This document shows positions 1 through 6,086 of a stretch of DNA of 17,034 bases, in pieces (the first letter of the stretch is position 1; each line of letters starts with the position of its first letter). The stretch is from CAYRWR01 sp964537555. GTDB taxonomy: Bacteria > Spirochaetota > Brevinematia > Brevinematales > CAYRWR01. Both the position numbers and the translations under genes were made by a program. The notes beneath the pieces are model-generated. The model was not told where the DNA came from. It searched no databases and worked only from the letters and a program-made list of their open reading frames with translations. The DNA lies in contig CAZIAD010000062.1 of the NCBI GenBank assembly GCA_964537555.1, positions 1 through 17,034 on the forward strand, in the 5' to 3' direction.

Positions 1-2
1 CT

Positions 3-449
3 ATGAAGAAGTTGTTTATTTTGAGTGTTTTTCTGCTGATGTCAGGTTGTTCCCTGTTTAATTTCCTGGGATTAGGGCCAGGTACGGACAGCAATGGCAG
101 CGTCCCGTCTTTTAACAATAGTGCTGTTTTGGGAACCTATACATTAAGTGAGGTAGGGAGTGCTACAGGGACCTCCACCTTTAATATCACTATCAGTACC
201 GGATCATCAGACGTACAGATCCTCATCGCTAATTTCTATGGGGTATTTACCGGAAATGTAATAGGGACCATGACTGACGCATATTCCTTTACCCTGGCCC
301 GGCAGGAGCCTGATTCGGATGGATTCTTTGTGGTAGGTTCCGGTACCTATAGTAACACTACCTTATATATGTCATATACTGTAAGCGATGAAAGAGACCC
401 CATAAATATTGTTTCAGATGTCGTTACTTCAACAGGAACAAAAAACTAA
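3..449 (+). CDS. Small secreted lipoprotein, beta-rich, function unknown
   Basis: A 148-residue protein begins with a lipoprotein signal peptide: KK at residues 2-3, a hydrophobic stretch 4-13 and lipobox M-S-G-C with the lipidated Cys at residue 16. The mature part is rich in Gly, Ser, Thr and aromatic residues in alternating patterns (for example GTYTLSEVG and GSGTYSNTTLYMSYTV), which suggests antiparallel beta strands of a small barrel or lipocalin-like fold; this is inference from pattern only. The ATG lies 3 bases from the window edge, so its ribosome binding site and promoter are not visible, but the signal peptide fixes the start. It is followed directly by a strong terminator, so it is the last gene of its transcript. 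No function can be assigned. Confidence 0.8.
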   Translation: MKKLFILSVFLLMSGCSLFNFLGLGPGTDSNGSVPSFNNSAVLGTYTLSEVGSATGTSTFNITISTGSSDVQILIANFYGVFTGNVIGTMTDAYSFTLARQEPDSDGFFVVGSGTYSNTTLYMSYTVSDERDPINIVSDVVTSTGTKN

Positions 450-462
450 GCACACATGCATC

Positions 463-503
463 GGCCCTGCATATAGTATCACTATTTGCAGGGCCTTTTT
501 TTT
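463..503 (+). terminator. Rho-independent terminator after the first lipoprotein gene
   Basis: A 9-bp perfect GC-rich stem (463-471 with 487-495) continues, after one T-T mismatch, into a 5-bp inner stem (473-477 with 481-485) with a 3-base loop. It is followed by eight T residues (496-503). It begins 13 bases after the stop codon at 449. This is a textbook intrinsic terminator for plus-strand transcription. Confidence 0.93.
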
Positions 504-756
504 GACAGGTATATCCGTCTGTATCAAATAGTAATATACCTAATATTTGCCACATAAAGTGAAGAATAATACAATAAGTCTGAGACTGGCTTGCGCACTA
601 CAGACTCCACAGGGCCGGGCTCAGGCCTTATCCTTATGATTTTAAAAAGCAAATGAAGATGCTCATCTACACAATAGAGGACAGTAAAATAAGAATACAC
701 CAATAGGATATACTTTATTATAAGATTTATTATTCAGCATAGGCCAGAGAAGAAAT
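504..756. other. Intergenic stretch without a recognisable gene
   Basis: Between the terminator and the next start codon I see no convincing reading frame, tRNA or array. The only structure is an 11-base dyad at 577-587 (AGTCT-G-AGACT). A TATACT hexamer at 709-714 could be a -10 box for the next gene, but no fitting -35 is visible at the usual distance. Confidence 0.5.
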
Positions 757-1164
757 ATGTATGAGAAACTGGACGACATTCAGCTGGAACAGGCTTATTT
801 TGCTATCACAGATGATCAGGTCATTGAAGAAAAAAGGTTTATCCAGCAGCTTAAGAAATTTAAACTTAGCCCCTTTACTGATTGCATAAGCTATGATGAA
901 AAAGTGATCCATTTCTATTTGGAATATCCCTGCAGCTTTGATGTCAGGATCATTCCATTCATGGAGTGGCTCCTGGAGAATTACCCCATCAGGGTCTACT
1001 GTGACCGGGGCTGGGAATGGACTGCTCTGATCAGAGAATACGGGGTTAGGGGACTGTTTCAGTCCAATCCCCGGGATGAGGAACTGACCACCCCCATGGA
1101 TGAGACTCTAATTAAAATCCGGGAAGACTATGATATACGATTATCTCAGAAGTATCACCAGTAA
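757..1164 (+). CDS. Hypothetical protein, 135 residues, cytoplasmic
   Basis: I do not recognise this protein. It has no signal peptide or membrane segment. It is acidic to neutral and predicted mixed alpha/beta, with a helical N-terminal part (residues 1-35), a central strand-like region (SYDEKVIHFYLEYP), and an aromatic-rich segment near residues 65-90 containing RVYCDRGWEW followed by a TALIREYG helix. The C-terminal 25 residues are charged and helical. The start is supported by an AGAGAAGA purine run at 746-753, although it lies close to the ATG. It stands alone between a terminated lipoprotein gene and the hemerythrin gene, which has its own promoter. Codon use resembles its neighbours, and the frame is open with no competing longer frame, so it is probably a real gene. 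Confidence 0.7.
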   Translation: MYEKLDDIQLEQAYFAITDDQVIEEKRFIQQLKKFKLSPFTDCISYDEKVIHFYLEYPCSFDVRIIPFMEWLLENYPIRVYCDRGWEWTALIREYGVRGLFQSNPRDEELTTPMDETLIKIREDYDIRLSQKYHQ

Positions 1165-1175
1165 AAAGACAGATC

Positions 1176-1203
1176 ATAGATATCTATAATTTAGTTCTAA
1201 ATT
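1176..1203. repeat. Two adjacent AT-rich palindromes, possible operator
   Basis: A perfect 12-base palindrome ATAGATATCTAT (1176-1187) is followed immediately by a perfect 7-2-7 dyad AATTTAG-TT-CTAAATT (1188-1203), which runs into TTT. The second dyad ends 4 bases before the -35 box of the hemerythrin promoter. It could be a transcription factor site or a weak terminator for the upstream gene. The sequence is directly visible; the role is inference. Confidence 0.4.
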
Positions 1204-1207
1204 TTTA

Positions 1208-1236
1208 TTGATACATTTTTCTTCGAGTCTTACAAT
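1208..1236 (+). promoter_or_regulatory. Sigma-70-type promoter for the hemerythrin gene
   Basis: TTGATA (1208-1213) and TACAAT (1231-1236) are separated by exactly 17 bases, each matching five of six consensus positions. Transcription would start near 1243, leaving a leader of about 55 bases before the ATG at 1298. Confidence 0.7.
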
Positions 1237-1297
1237 GAGATTAAGGAATATTATCGATCTCAGAATCTGACCTGTTCATAGGTCCGGGGAGTCTGCA

Positions 1298-2122
1298 ATG
1301 GAATGGAAAGAAGAATATTCGATTGGGGTGCAGGAGATCGACCAGCAGCATATGCAGCTCGTAAGAGTGATCAGCAGTTTTAATGATTCTATTTCGGATC
1401 ATTCATCATCCCTCAACCGGGAAATGGGCAGCATCCTGGTATTTCTGGTCAATTACACCCATTATCACTTTTCATCCGAAGAAGCTTTCATGGCCCGCAT
1501 ACATTATCCTGAACTGAACCATCATAAGACAGCCCATGCTCAGCTGGTCAGTCAGCTCAAAGAAGTCCTGGAAAAACTCAAGACCCATCAGTCCTATAAG
1601 CCTATACAGTTCTATTATTTTTTAATGAAATGGCTTACAGACCATATTGCCGGAGAAGACCACAAGATCGGTGATTATCTGGAACAGCAAAAAGACCGGA
1701 TCAAAGCCCCCCTCAACAGGCTGAAAAAATCAGAAGACCTGCTGGACAGTATCCAGTACAATATGAAAAAACTGAACCTCATGATCAGTAACCAGCTTAT
1801 CAATGAAGAAGAAAAGACTCTACGAAAAATGGACTATCTGCAAAGACTGTATAAAAGCCTGGCCATTCAGGACCTGGAATCACTGTCGCATACCCTGGAC
1901 TCAGTGTCCCTCCTGGTGGACAAAAAATATCTGGATCAGGCAGAAGAAGCTATGCTCAAGCAAATGATATTCCGGAGTATACAGCTGGAGGAACTGCTGA
2001 AAAAGGAAGGGAATACAAATACCTGCCTTAACGTGCTGGAGGCTCTGGCCGCTCAGAAGCTGATCAGCCCGGAAAGCTATAACAGATACATAGGCACTTA
2101 CCGGGCCCAGGTCAGGAAATAA
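1298..2122 (+). CDS. Bacteriohemerythrin with extra C-terminal helical domain
   Basis: Residues 1-128 are a complete bacteriohemerythrin domain. These proteins bind O2 reversibly at a di-iron site and serve in oxygen sensing, storage or delivery. The expected ligands are all present at family spacing: H18 (in DQQH), H57 and E61 (HFSSEE), H76 and H80 (HHKTAH), and H116 and D121 (HIAGED). Stand-alone family members are usually near 135 residues; this one has 274. Residues 130-274 form a charged, probably all-helical extension that I cannot assign to a signalling, receiver or diguanylate cyclase domain. It may mediate dimerisation or partner binding. There is no signal peptide, so it is cytoplasmic. 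The ATG follows a GGGGAG ribosome site (1286-1291) with 6-base spacing and is served by its own promoter. It runs tail to tail with the zinc-ribbon gene, with no clear terminator in the 50 bases between. Confidence 0.93.
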   Translation: MEWKEEYSIGVQEIDQQHMQLVRVISSFNDSISDHSSSLNREMGSILVFLVNYTHYHFSSEEAFMARIHYPELNHHKTAHAQLVSQLKEVLEKLKTHQSYKPIQFYYFLMKWLTDHIAGEDHKIGDYLEQQKDRIKAPLNRLKKSEDLLDSIQYNMKKLNLMISNQLINEEEKTLRKMDYLQRLYKSLAIQDLESLSHTLDSVSLLVDKKYLDQAEEAMLKQMIFRSIQLEELLKKEGNTNTCLNVLEALAAQKLISPESYNRYIGTYRAQVRK

Positions 2123-2172
2123 TGCCGAATTATTTTATATTCCCGGCTTATATCCCGGAAGTTATAAATGAT

Positions 2173-2403
2173 CTAATCATCATACTCTGCGGCATACCAG
2201 TACAGGCCGCAGGAGTCACAGAAGAGGGTGGCATATAGTGATGAAGCGCCGGTGGGTGCAGCCTCACCCTCTCCCTGGATGTATCTCAGGCCCACATGCT
2301 CGCAGGCGGGGCAGGAGTTTAAGCTATAGCCTGGAATTTTAGGTAAAAGCCAGGTCTTCTCTATTCTGTTGGTATCAATACTGGTGCAATACTTAGCTCT
2401 CAC
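2173..2403 (-). CDS. Small zinc-ribbon protein, function unknown
   Basis: This 76-residue protein has two CxxC pairs, C31-P-A-C34 and C62-D-S-C65, about 27 residues apart, the usual layout of a zinc ribbon. The second knuckle (FCDSCGLYWY) resembles zinc fingers in nucleic-acid-binding or metal-site proteins. The start is GTG and overlaps the flavodoxin stop codon by one base (TAGTG), so translation is probably coupled to the upstream gene. No strong ribosome binding site is seen and no internal ATG is available, which supports the coupled GTG start. Both genes would be transcribed from the promoter at 3054-3082. Its biochemical role cannot be read from the sequence; a helper in metal or redox handling next to the flavodoxin is speculation. 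Confidence 0.75.
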   Translation of the reverse strand: MRAKYCTSIDTNRIEKTWLLPKIPGYSLNSCPACEHVGLRYIQGEGEAAPTGASSLYATLFCDSCGLYWYAAEYDD

Positions 2404-3035
2404 TATTTCGTTTTGATCTTTTTGGCTAAGTCTGTTACCAGATCTGTGGCCAGCTTTTGATAGGCCTGCCAGGCATCATCCTTCATTTCCGCATCATTCC
2501 ACCCGGCATAAGCCAGAGGATCCTTTTGAACGATTCTTCCCATTAATTTCACAGTCTTGTCCGGGGCAGTACCCCCTGCCACCGTAAAAAAGGCCAGGTC
2601 CTTTTTCTGCAGTACAGATTTGTATTGTTTAAGAAATGCTCTCATGGCCGGAGACATGTTCCAGGCCCAGACCACCGTGCCTGCTACTATAATATCGTAT
2701 TGAGCCAGATCTACACCCAGAGGAGCGATTTGGCTGGTCCCTCGGAATGTGGACACCCGGCCTGCTTCAGAACTAGTCCAGTTGGTCTTGAGGTCCATAA
2801 TGCGTAGCACTTTCGCACCCAGGATCCGGGACAGGTCATCAGCTACCCGTTTTGTATTATATCCCCCGTAATAGACCACCAGTATCTTTTTATCTTTAAA
2901 AGCAGGGTCAGCCGGTCCGGTCAGGGCTTGTACCTTGTTAAAACTCTTACTGGCCTGGGACAGGGCATCCGGAAAATCCTGCGAATAAGCCAGGCTGGCC
3001 ATGAATAGGATTAATACTGGTATAATGATCTTCAT
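2403..3035 (-). CDS. Exported flavodoxin-like protein
   Basis: From the chosen ATG this is 210 residues: a signal peptide (residues 1-18, MKIII..., hydrophobic core, A-Y-S before Q19), then a flavodoxin fold from about residue 48. Family features are the first strand and loop KKILVVYYGGYNTK (49-62) and the segment GTVVWAWNMSPAMRAFLKQY, which matches the second flavin-contacting loop of flavodoxins (G-x-x-V-W-x-x-x-x-x-P). The phosphate-binding loop is one residue shorter than the usual S/T-x-T-G-x-T and lacks its T-G, so FMN binding may be altered. Flavodoxins normally work in the cytoplasm; the signal peptide places this one in the periplasm or on a membrane. The frame is open 17 codons further upstream, but AGGAGGA (3041-3047) sits 5 bases before the ATG at 3035 and decides the start. 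Confidence 0.85.
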   Translation of the reverse strand: MKIIIPVLILFMASLAYSQDFPDALSQASKSFNKVQALTGPADPAFKDKKILVVYYGGYNTKRVADDLSRILGAKVLRIMDLKTNWTSSEAGRVSTFRGTSQIAPLGVDLAQYDIIVAGTVVWAWNMSPAMRAFLKQYKSVLQKKDLAFFTVAGGTAPDKTVKLMGRIVQKDPLAYAGWNDAEMKDDAWQAYQKLATDLVTDLAKKIKTK

Positions 3036-3053
3036 GTTATTCCTCCTGTAATC

Positions 3054-3082
3054 ATAATAAATCAGTCCTGATACCCTGTCAA
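3054..3082 (-). promoter_or_regulatory. Promoter of the flavodoxin/zinc-ribbon operon
   Basis: Read on the minus strand, a perfect TTGACA (3082-3077) and TATTAT (3059-3054) are 17 bases apart. This near-consensus sigma-70 promoter lies just upstream of the AGGAGG ribosome site. It also supports the shorter start, because the longer frame would begin between the two promoter boxes. Confidence 0.82.
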
Positions 3083-3112
3083 GCAAGTTTCTTCATCAAG
3101 AGCATTTAGCTG

Positions 3113-3125
3113 AATCATAATGATT
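3113..3125. promoter_or_regulatory. Palindrome between divergent promoters, candidate operator
   Basis: A perfect 6-1-6 dyad AATCAT-A-ATGATT lies 2 bases upstream of the -35 box of the DUF4256 gene and about 30 bases upstream of the flavodoxin -35 box. Its look (ATCATAATGAT core) is loosely like Fur/PerR-family sites, but the match is too short to name the regulator. Confidence 0.35.
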
Positions 3126-3127
3126 AG

Positions 3128-3156
3128 TTGAAAAAGGACTGGATAAATACTATAAT
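3128..3156 (+). promoter_or_regulatory. Near-perfect promoter for the DUF4256 gene
   Basis: TTGAAA (3128-3133), 17 bases, then a perfect TATAAT (3151-3156). Transcription would start near 3163, about 29 bases before the ATG at 3192. Confidence 0.85.
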
Positions 3157-3191
3157 GGGACTATGAATTGAACCTATTAAGGAGACCTATC

Positions 3192-3758
3192 ATGAAACAG
3201 GAAACATCCTCTCTCAGCCCTGAACAGGCCGCAGAGCTGCTCATGACCCTGCAGGCCCGTTTTGAAAAGCACCCGGACCGCCACCCCGGCCTGAAATGGA
3301 CGGACCTGCTGCCCAGACTGGAGGCTCAGCCCGAAAAGCTATGGTCCCTCTTTCAAATGGAAAGCACCGGAGGAGAGCCGGATGTGGTGGGCAGGGACAG
3401 TACTAGCGGGAAATATCTCTTCTATGACTGTAGTGCCGAAAGCCCCCAGGGCCGCAGAAACCTGTGCTATGACCGGGCTGCCCTGGATTCCAGGAAAGAG
3501 CATAAACCGCAGGACAGTGCTGTGGATATGGCGGCTACTATGGGTATACAGATCCTGAACCAGGCAGAATACGCTGAGCTGCAGAAACGGGGCAGTTTTG
3601 ATACTAAGACGTCGAGCTGGCTTTTGACACCCCCGGAGATCCGAAATCTGGGTGGAGCCATCTTTGGAGACCGCCGCTATGATCATGTCTTTACCTATCA
3701 TAATGGAGCCTCCTCCTATTATGGTGTCCGGGGCTTCCGGGGAGTGCTGAGGGTCTGA
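3192..3758 (+). CDS. DUF4256 family protein
   Basis: A 188-residue soluble protein with the run of conserved motifs I associate with the DUF4256 family: RHPGLKW near the N terminus, EKLWSLFQMESTGGEPDVV, FYDCSAESPQGRRNLCYDR, SAVDMAATMGIQ, KTSSWLLTPPEIR, and the C-terminal FGDRRYDHVF...YHNGASSYYGVRGFRG. Such dense conservation of charged and aromatic residues suggests an enzyme, but no reaction is known to me. There is no signal peptide. AAGGAG (3179-3184) sits 7 bases before the ATG at 3192, so this start is preferred over an in-frame TTG at 3168. The gene has its own strong promoter and runs divergently from the flavodoxin operon; no clear terminator follows. Confidence 0.9.
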   Translation: MKQETSSLSPEQAAELLMTLQARFEKHPDRHPGLKWTDLLPRLEAQPEKLWSLFQMESTGGEPDVVGRDSTSGKYLFYDCSAESPQGRRNLCYDRAALDSRKEHKPQDSAVDMAATMGIQILNQAEYAELQKRGSFDTKTSSWLLTPPEIRNLGGAIFGDRRYDHVFTYHNGASSYYGVRGFRGVLRV

Positions 3759-3806
3759 CGAAGGGCTTTTACTGAACATTGCTATGCTATTCTAAAACTT
3801 CTGCAT

Positions 3807-4412
3807 TCATTTTTTTTGGATTATCACATTATATTCAACCGGTTTTATTTCAGGCATCAACCCTTCATCTTTATAACTGACTATCAGTGTATCCAGACTA
3901 TCCTGTATATTTTTTCCTATAGCAATAATATACATCATTCCTTGCTTACCTTTCCACACTTTTCCATTCTCAGTGTAGAGATAAGAAATCTCTGTACTGT
4001 TTGTATCCGGATAGAGAATAAGCTCACTGACTTTTGGGCTGGATTCCGGGCCATACATTCTTTTAAATTCATTTTCCCAGGATTGGGATAAAGAAAGAAT
4101 GATCTCCGGCTTATCCTTTTTTTCCAATCTGACTTCATACATTTTGTCTTGATAAAAAATAAAGTTTACTACATAGGATTTACCCTTATAGGTACTGGAT
4201 ACACTTAGCGTTTTCTCTCCTGATAGTTTTTTGTTTTCAATTTTACCGCCTGTAATAGCCGCGATTTGTTCTATTCCGGATCCAAAATAGATCTTTTTGG
4301 TTTGATTCTCTGTTTTCAGGGTAAATTGGTTCTTACTATTGACAGGTTTAACCTGAGGAGTACAAGACAATAGAGCCAACAGCCCTAAAAAAAGAGCAGT
4401 CGTCATTTTCAT
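3807..4412 (-). CDS. Lipoprotein of unknown function
   Basis: The 201-residue product starts with a lipoprotein signal peptide (MKMTTALFLGLLALLSC, Cys at residue 17; L-L-S-C lipobox of the relaxed type). The mature protein is Lys-rich and probably mostly beta strand, with segments such as TYKGKSYVVNFIFYQDKMYEVRLEKK and a central ENEFKRMYGPE motif that recalls small envelope proteins comparing a computed value with a stored one. I do not recognise a named family. The frame is open 28 codons further upstream, but those codons run through two hairpins, whereas AGGAGG (4420-4425) lies 7 bases before the ATG at 4412 and gives a clean signal peptide. It is single and convergent with the DUF4256 gene; no clear terminator is seen. 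Confidence 0.82.
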   Translation of the reverse strand: MKMTTALFLGLLALLSCTPQVKPVNSKNQFTLKTENQTKKIYFGSGIEQIAAITGGKIENKKLSGEKTLSVSSTYKGKSYVVNFIFYQDKMYEVRLEKKDKPEIILSLSQSWENEFKRMYGPESSPKVSELILYPDTNSTEISYLYTENGKVWKGKQGMMYIIAIGKNIQDSLDTLIVSYKDEGLMPEIKPVEYNVIIQKK

Positions 4413-4455
4413 CCCCACACCTCCTTTTTTAATTTCCTCATTCTCATTCTTCCAT

Positions 4456-4495
4456 CCGGCGTAGCCGGGAATACATTGTATCGCCTTACGATACA
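4456..4495 (-). repeat. Two hairpins in the 5' leader of the lipoprotein gene
   Basis: Hairpin one is CCGGC-GTA-GCCGG (4456-4468). Hairpin two is a perfect 7-bp stem, TGTATCG (4477-4483) with CGATACA (4489-4495), and a 5-base loop. They lie 44 to 83 bases upstream of the start codon at 4412. They could form a structured messenger leader; I could not match them to a known riboswitch class. Confidence 0.5.
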
Positions 4496-4652
4496 TTTGC
4501 CCTTTTCCACCCTTTAAATTCTAGATCAAAAATCTAAAAATTACTATAAAATATCCATAGGTATTGTTTATACCATTCCCTTTAGCTTGATATGCCGTTA
4601 TCTGCGCATCTGTTTGCTAACTTCTTTGACACAAAATCCAGGCCTATAAACC

Positions 4653-4681
4653 TTGGAATTTTATCTTTCTTAGTGTAAAAT
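4653..4681 (+). promoter_or_regulatory. Likely promoter for coaD
   Basis: TTGGAA (4653-4658) and TAAAAT (4676-4681) are 17 bases apart, giving a start near 4688 and a short leader before the ATG at 4707. A perfect TTGACA at 4626-4631 also exists, but its nearest TATAAA is only 13 bases away. The rest of the 294-base stretch between the lipoprotein start (4412) and coaD is AT-rich and holds no gene. Confidence 0.55.
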
Positions 4682-4706
4682 AAATCAAAGCTCAGAAGAG
4701 GTGCCT

Positions 4707-5186
4707 ATGAAAACTGCAGTCTATCCCGGGAGTTTTGACCCCCCTACCAATGGCCATACTGATATAGCTCAGAGGGCAGCCCACATCTTCGACAAAGTCA
4801 TCATCTCGGTATCCAATAACCCCTCCAAGTCGGCCCTCTTTGATATAAATGAACGTATAGAAATGCTGCGTGAGATCCATCAGCATAACCCCCACATCGA
4901 GATACATTCCTTTGATACCCTGCTCATCCACTATGTCAAAGAGTCCGGTGCCCAGGCTATCGTACGGGGACTGCGGGCGGTATCCGACTTTGAGTACGAA
5001 CTACAGCTGGCTTCCTTTAATGCCTTCCTCAATGAGAAGATTGATACGGTATTCTTCATGGCCAAGGACGAGAATCTCTTCGTTTCCTCCTCTATTATCA
5101 AGGAAGTAGCCCAGTTCGGCGGAGACGTAGCCGCCAAAGTCCACCCTGCAGTCTGGAAAAAGCTCCAGCAGAAATTTTCAGTGTGA
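4707..5186 (+). CDS. coaD: Phosphopantetheine adenylyltransferase
   Basis: This enzyme catalyses the fourth step of coenzyme A synthesis: 4'-phosphopantetheine plus ATP gives dephospho-CoA plus pyrophosphate, in the cytoplasm. The 159-residue length is standard. The nucleotidyltransferase motifs are all present: PGSFDPPTNGH (7-17, with the T/HxGH ATP-binding element), K41 in the NNPSKS loop, RGLR (87-90) followed by DFEYE (94-98), and the SSSIIKE motif (127-133). A GTG two codons upstream is in frame, but GAAGAGG (4695-4701) overlaps that GTG and is correctly spaced 5 bases before the ATG at 4707. No other coenzyme A genes are nearby. It is followed 69 bases later by the YugP-like peptidase gene, which seems to have its own promoter. 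Confidence 0.97.
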   Translation: MKTAVYPGSFDPPTNGHTDIAQRAAHIFDKVIISVSNNPSKSALFDINERIEMLREIHQHNPHIEIHSFDTLLIHYVKESGAQAIVRGLRAVSDFEYELQLASFNAFLNEKIDTVFFMAKDENLFVSSSIIKEVAQFGGDVAAKVHPAVWKKLQQKFSV

Positions 5187-5190
5187 TCAC

Positions 5191-5248
5191 TCCCCTGCTT
5201 TACATTTTTCCTCTAAATATTTATATTTAATGTAGTATTTAATGGGGG
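5191..5248 (+). repeat. Nested inverted repeats covering the peptidase ribosome site
   Basis: Three nested arms can pair in RNA: TCCCC (5191-5195) with GGGGG (5244-5248, one U-G pair), TACATT (5201-5206) with AATGTA (5229-5234), and AAATAT (5215-5220) with ATATTT (5223-5228). The outer arm includes the only ribosome-site-like purine run before the ATG at 5256. Formation depends on transcription entering from coaD; a transcript started at the local promoter would lack the left arms. Confidence 0.35.
5199..5227 (+). promoter_or_regulatory. Possible promoter for the YugP-like peptidase gene
   Basis: TTTACA (5199-5204) and TATATT (5222-5227) are 17 bases apart, each with five of six consensus positions. 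The start would be near 5234, about 22 bases before the ATG. Confidence 0.5.
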
Positions 5249-5255
5249 TTATAGT

Positions 5256-5939
5256 ATGTTTTATATGGACTGGACCATGGCCCTGCTGGTCCCCGGCCTC
5301 ATACTGGCCTTTTGGGCCCAGAGTAGGGTGACTCGCACCTTTAAACAGTACAGTGCGGAGCCTAATCAGCGGGGTATAACCGGTGCCCAGGTGGCCCGGG
5401 ATATTCTGGCTAATAACGGTATCAGCGATGTCGAGGTGGAGACCATTGCCGGGGACCTCACCGACCATTACTCCCCTACTGAGAAAAAGCTGCGTCTGTC
5501 CCAGTCGGTATACGGCTCCACTTCTATCGCCGCCATCGGGGTGGCTGCCCATGAGGCGGGCCATGCCATACAGCACCACCGGGGCTGGTTTCCCATCAAA
5601 GCCCGCAATGCGGTAGTGCCGGTGTTCCGTATCGGCTCCTACCTGGCCTGGCCTTTGTTCTTTCTGGGCTGGTTTATGGGCTCAGGGGGACTGCTCCTTA
5701 TGCAGATCGGTATCATCGCCTTTAGTGCTGTCATCCTGTTCCACATTGTGACCCTGCCCGTAGAGTTTGACGCCTCCCGCCGGGCCCTGGCTGTCATCAA
5801 GTCCTCGTCCTACCTCGACCCCGGAGAGTACATCGGAGCAAAGAAAGTGTTACAAGCCGCAGCCATGACTTATGTGGCCTCTGCCCTCATGGCCATCCTG
5901 AACCTGGTACGTATGCTCATCCTGAGTAACCGGCGTTAA
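5256..5939 (+). CDS. YugP-like membrane zinc metallopeptidase
   Basis: The 227-residue product matches the neutral zinc metallopeptidase family typified by B. subtilis YugP. Zinc ligands are visible: H99-E-A-G-H103 and a downstream Glu in P-V-E170-F-D-A-S-R-R, the usual third-ligand motif. Hydrophobic segments near residues 8-22, 120-140, 143-165 and 205-225 show an integral membrane protein with the active site close to the membrane. The N-terminal segment after the first helix (SRVTRTFKQYS...GITGAQVARDIL) and the DHYSPTEKKLRLS region are also typical. Physiological substrates of the family are not established. The ribosome site is weak (GGGGGT, 5244-5249); ATGs at 5256 and 5265 are both possible. 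It is the second gene after coaD. Confidence 0.92.
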   Translation: MFYMDWTMALLVPGLILAFWAQSRVTRTFKQYSAEPNQRGITGAQVARDILANNGISDVEVETIAGDLTDHYSPTEKKLRLSQSVYGSTSIAAIGVAAHEAGHAIQHHRGWFPIKARNAVVPVFRIGSYLAWPLFFLGWFMGSGGLLLMQIGIIAFSAVILFHIVTLPVEFDASRRALAVIKSSSYLDPGEYIGAKKVLQAAAMTYVASALMAILNLVRMLILSNRR

Positions 5940-5965
5940 GGGTACCTGATGATATTAAGTGAACT

Positions 5966-5994
5966 TTGCAAAGAATATATCGACATGCTAAAAT
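5966..5994 (+). promoter_or_regulatory. Promoter for the DUF2269-like gene
   Basis: TTGCAA (5966-5971), 17 bases, TAAAAT (5989-5994), with an extended -10 TGC (5986-5988). Transcription would start near 6001, leaving a leader of about 86 bases in which I see no strong structure. Confidence 0.6.
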
Positions 5995-6086
5995 ATTGAA
6001 GGTCATAGAGTAACTTATTCAGCCTCTTTACGAGCCATTTAAGCCCGTATACATTTACTCCTTTACAGTATATTGAGGGGAATCTC

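Noticed and set aside
2123..2172. Terminator between the hemerythrin and zinc-ribbon genes
   Set aside because: CCGG elements suggest a stem, but the flanks do not pair well and no T run follows.
4413..4560. Possible c-di-GMP riboswitch
   Set aside because: Only a short AGGGCAAA-like stretch is present; the second conserved strand and the receptor loop of the class are missing.
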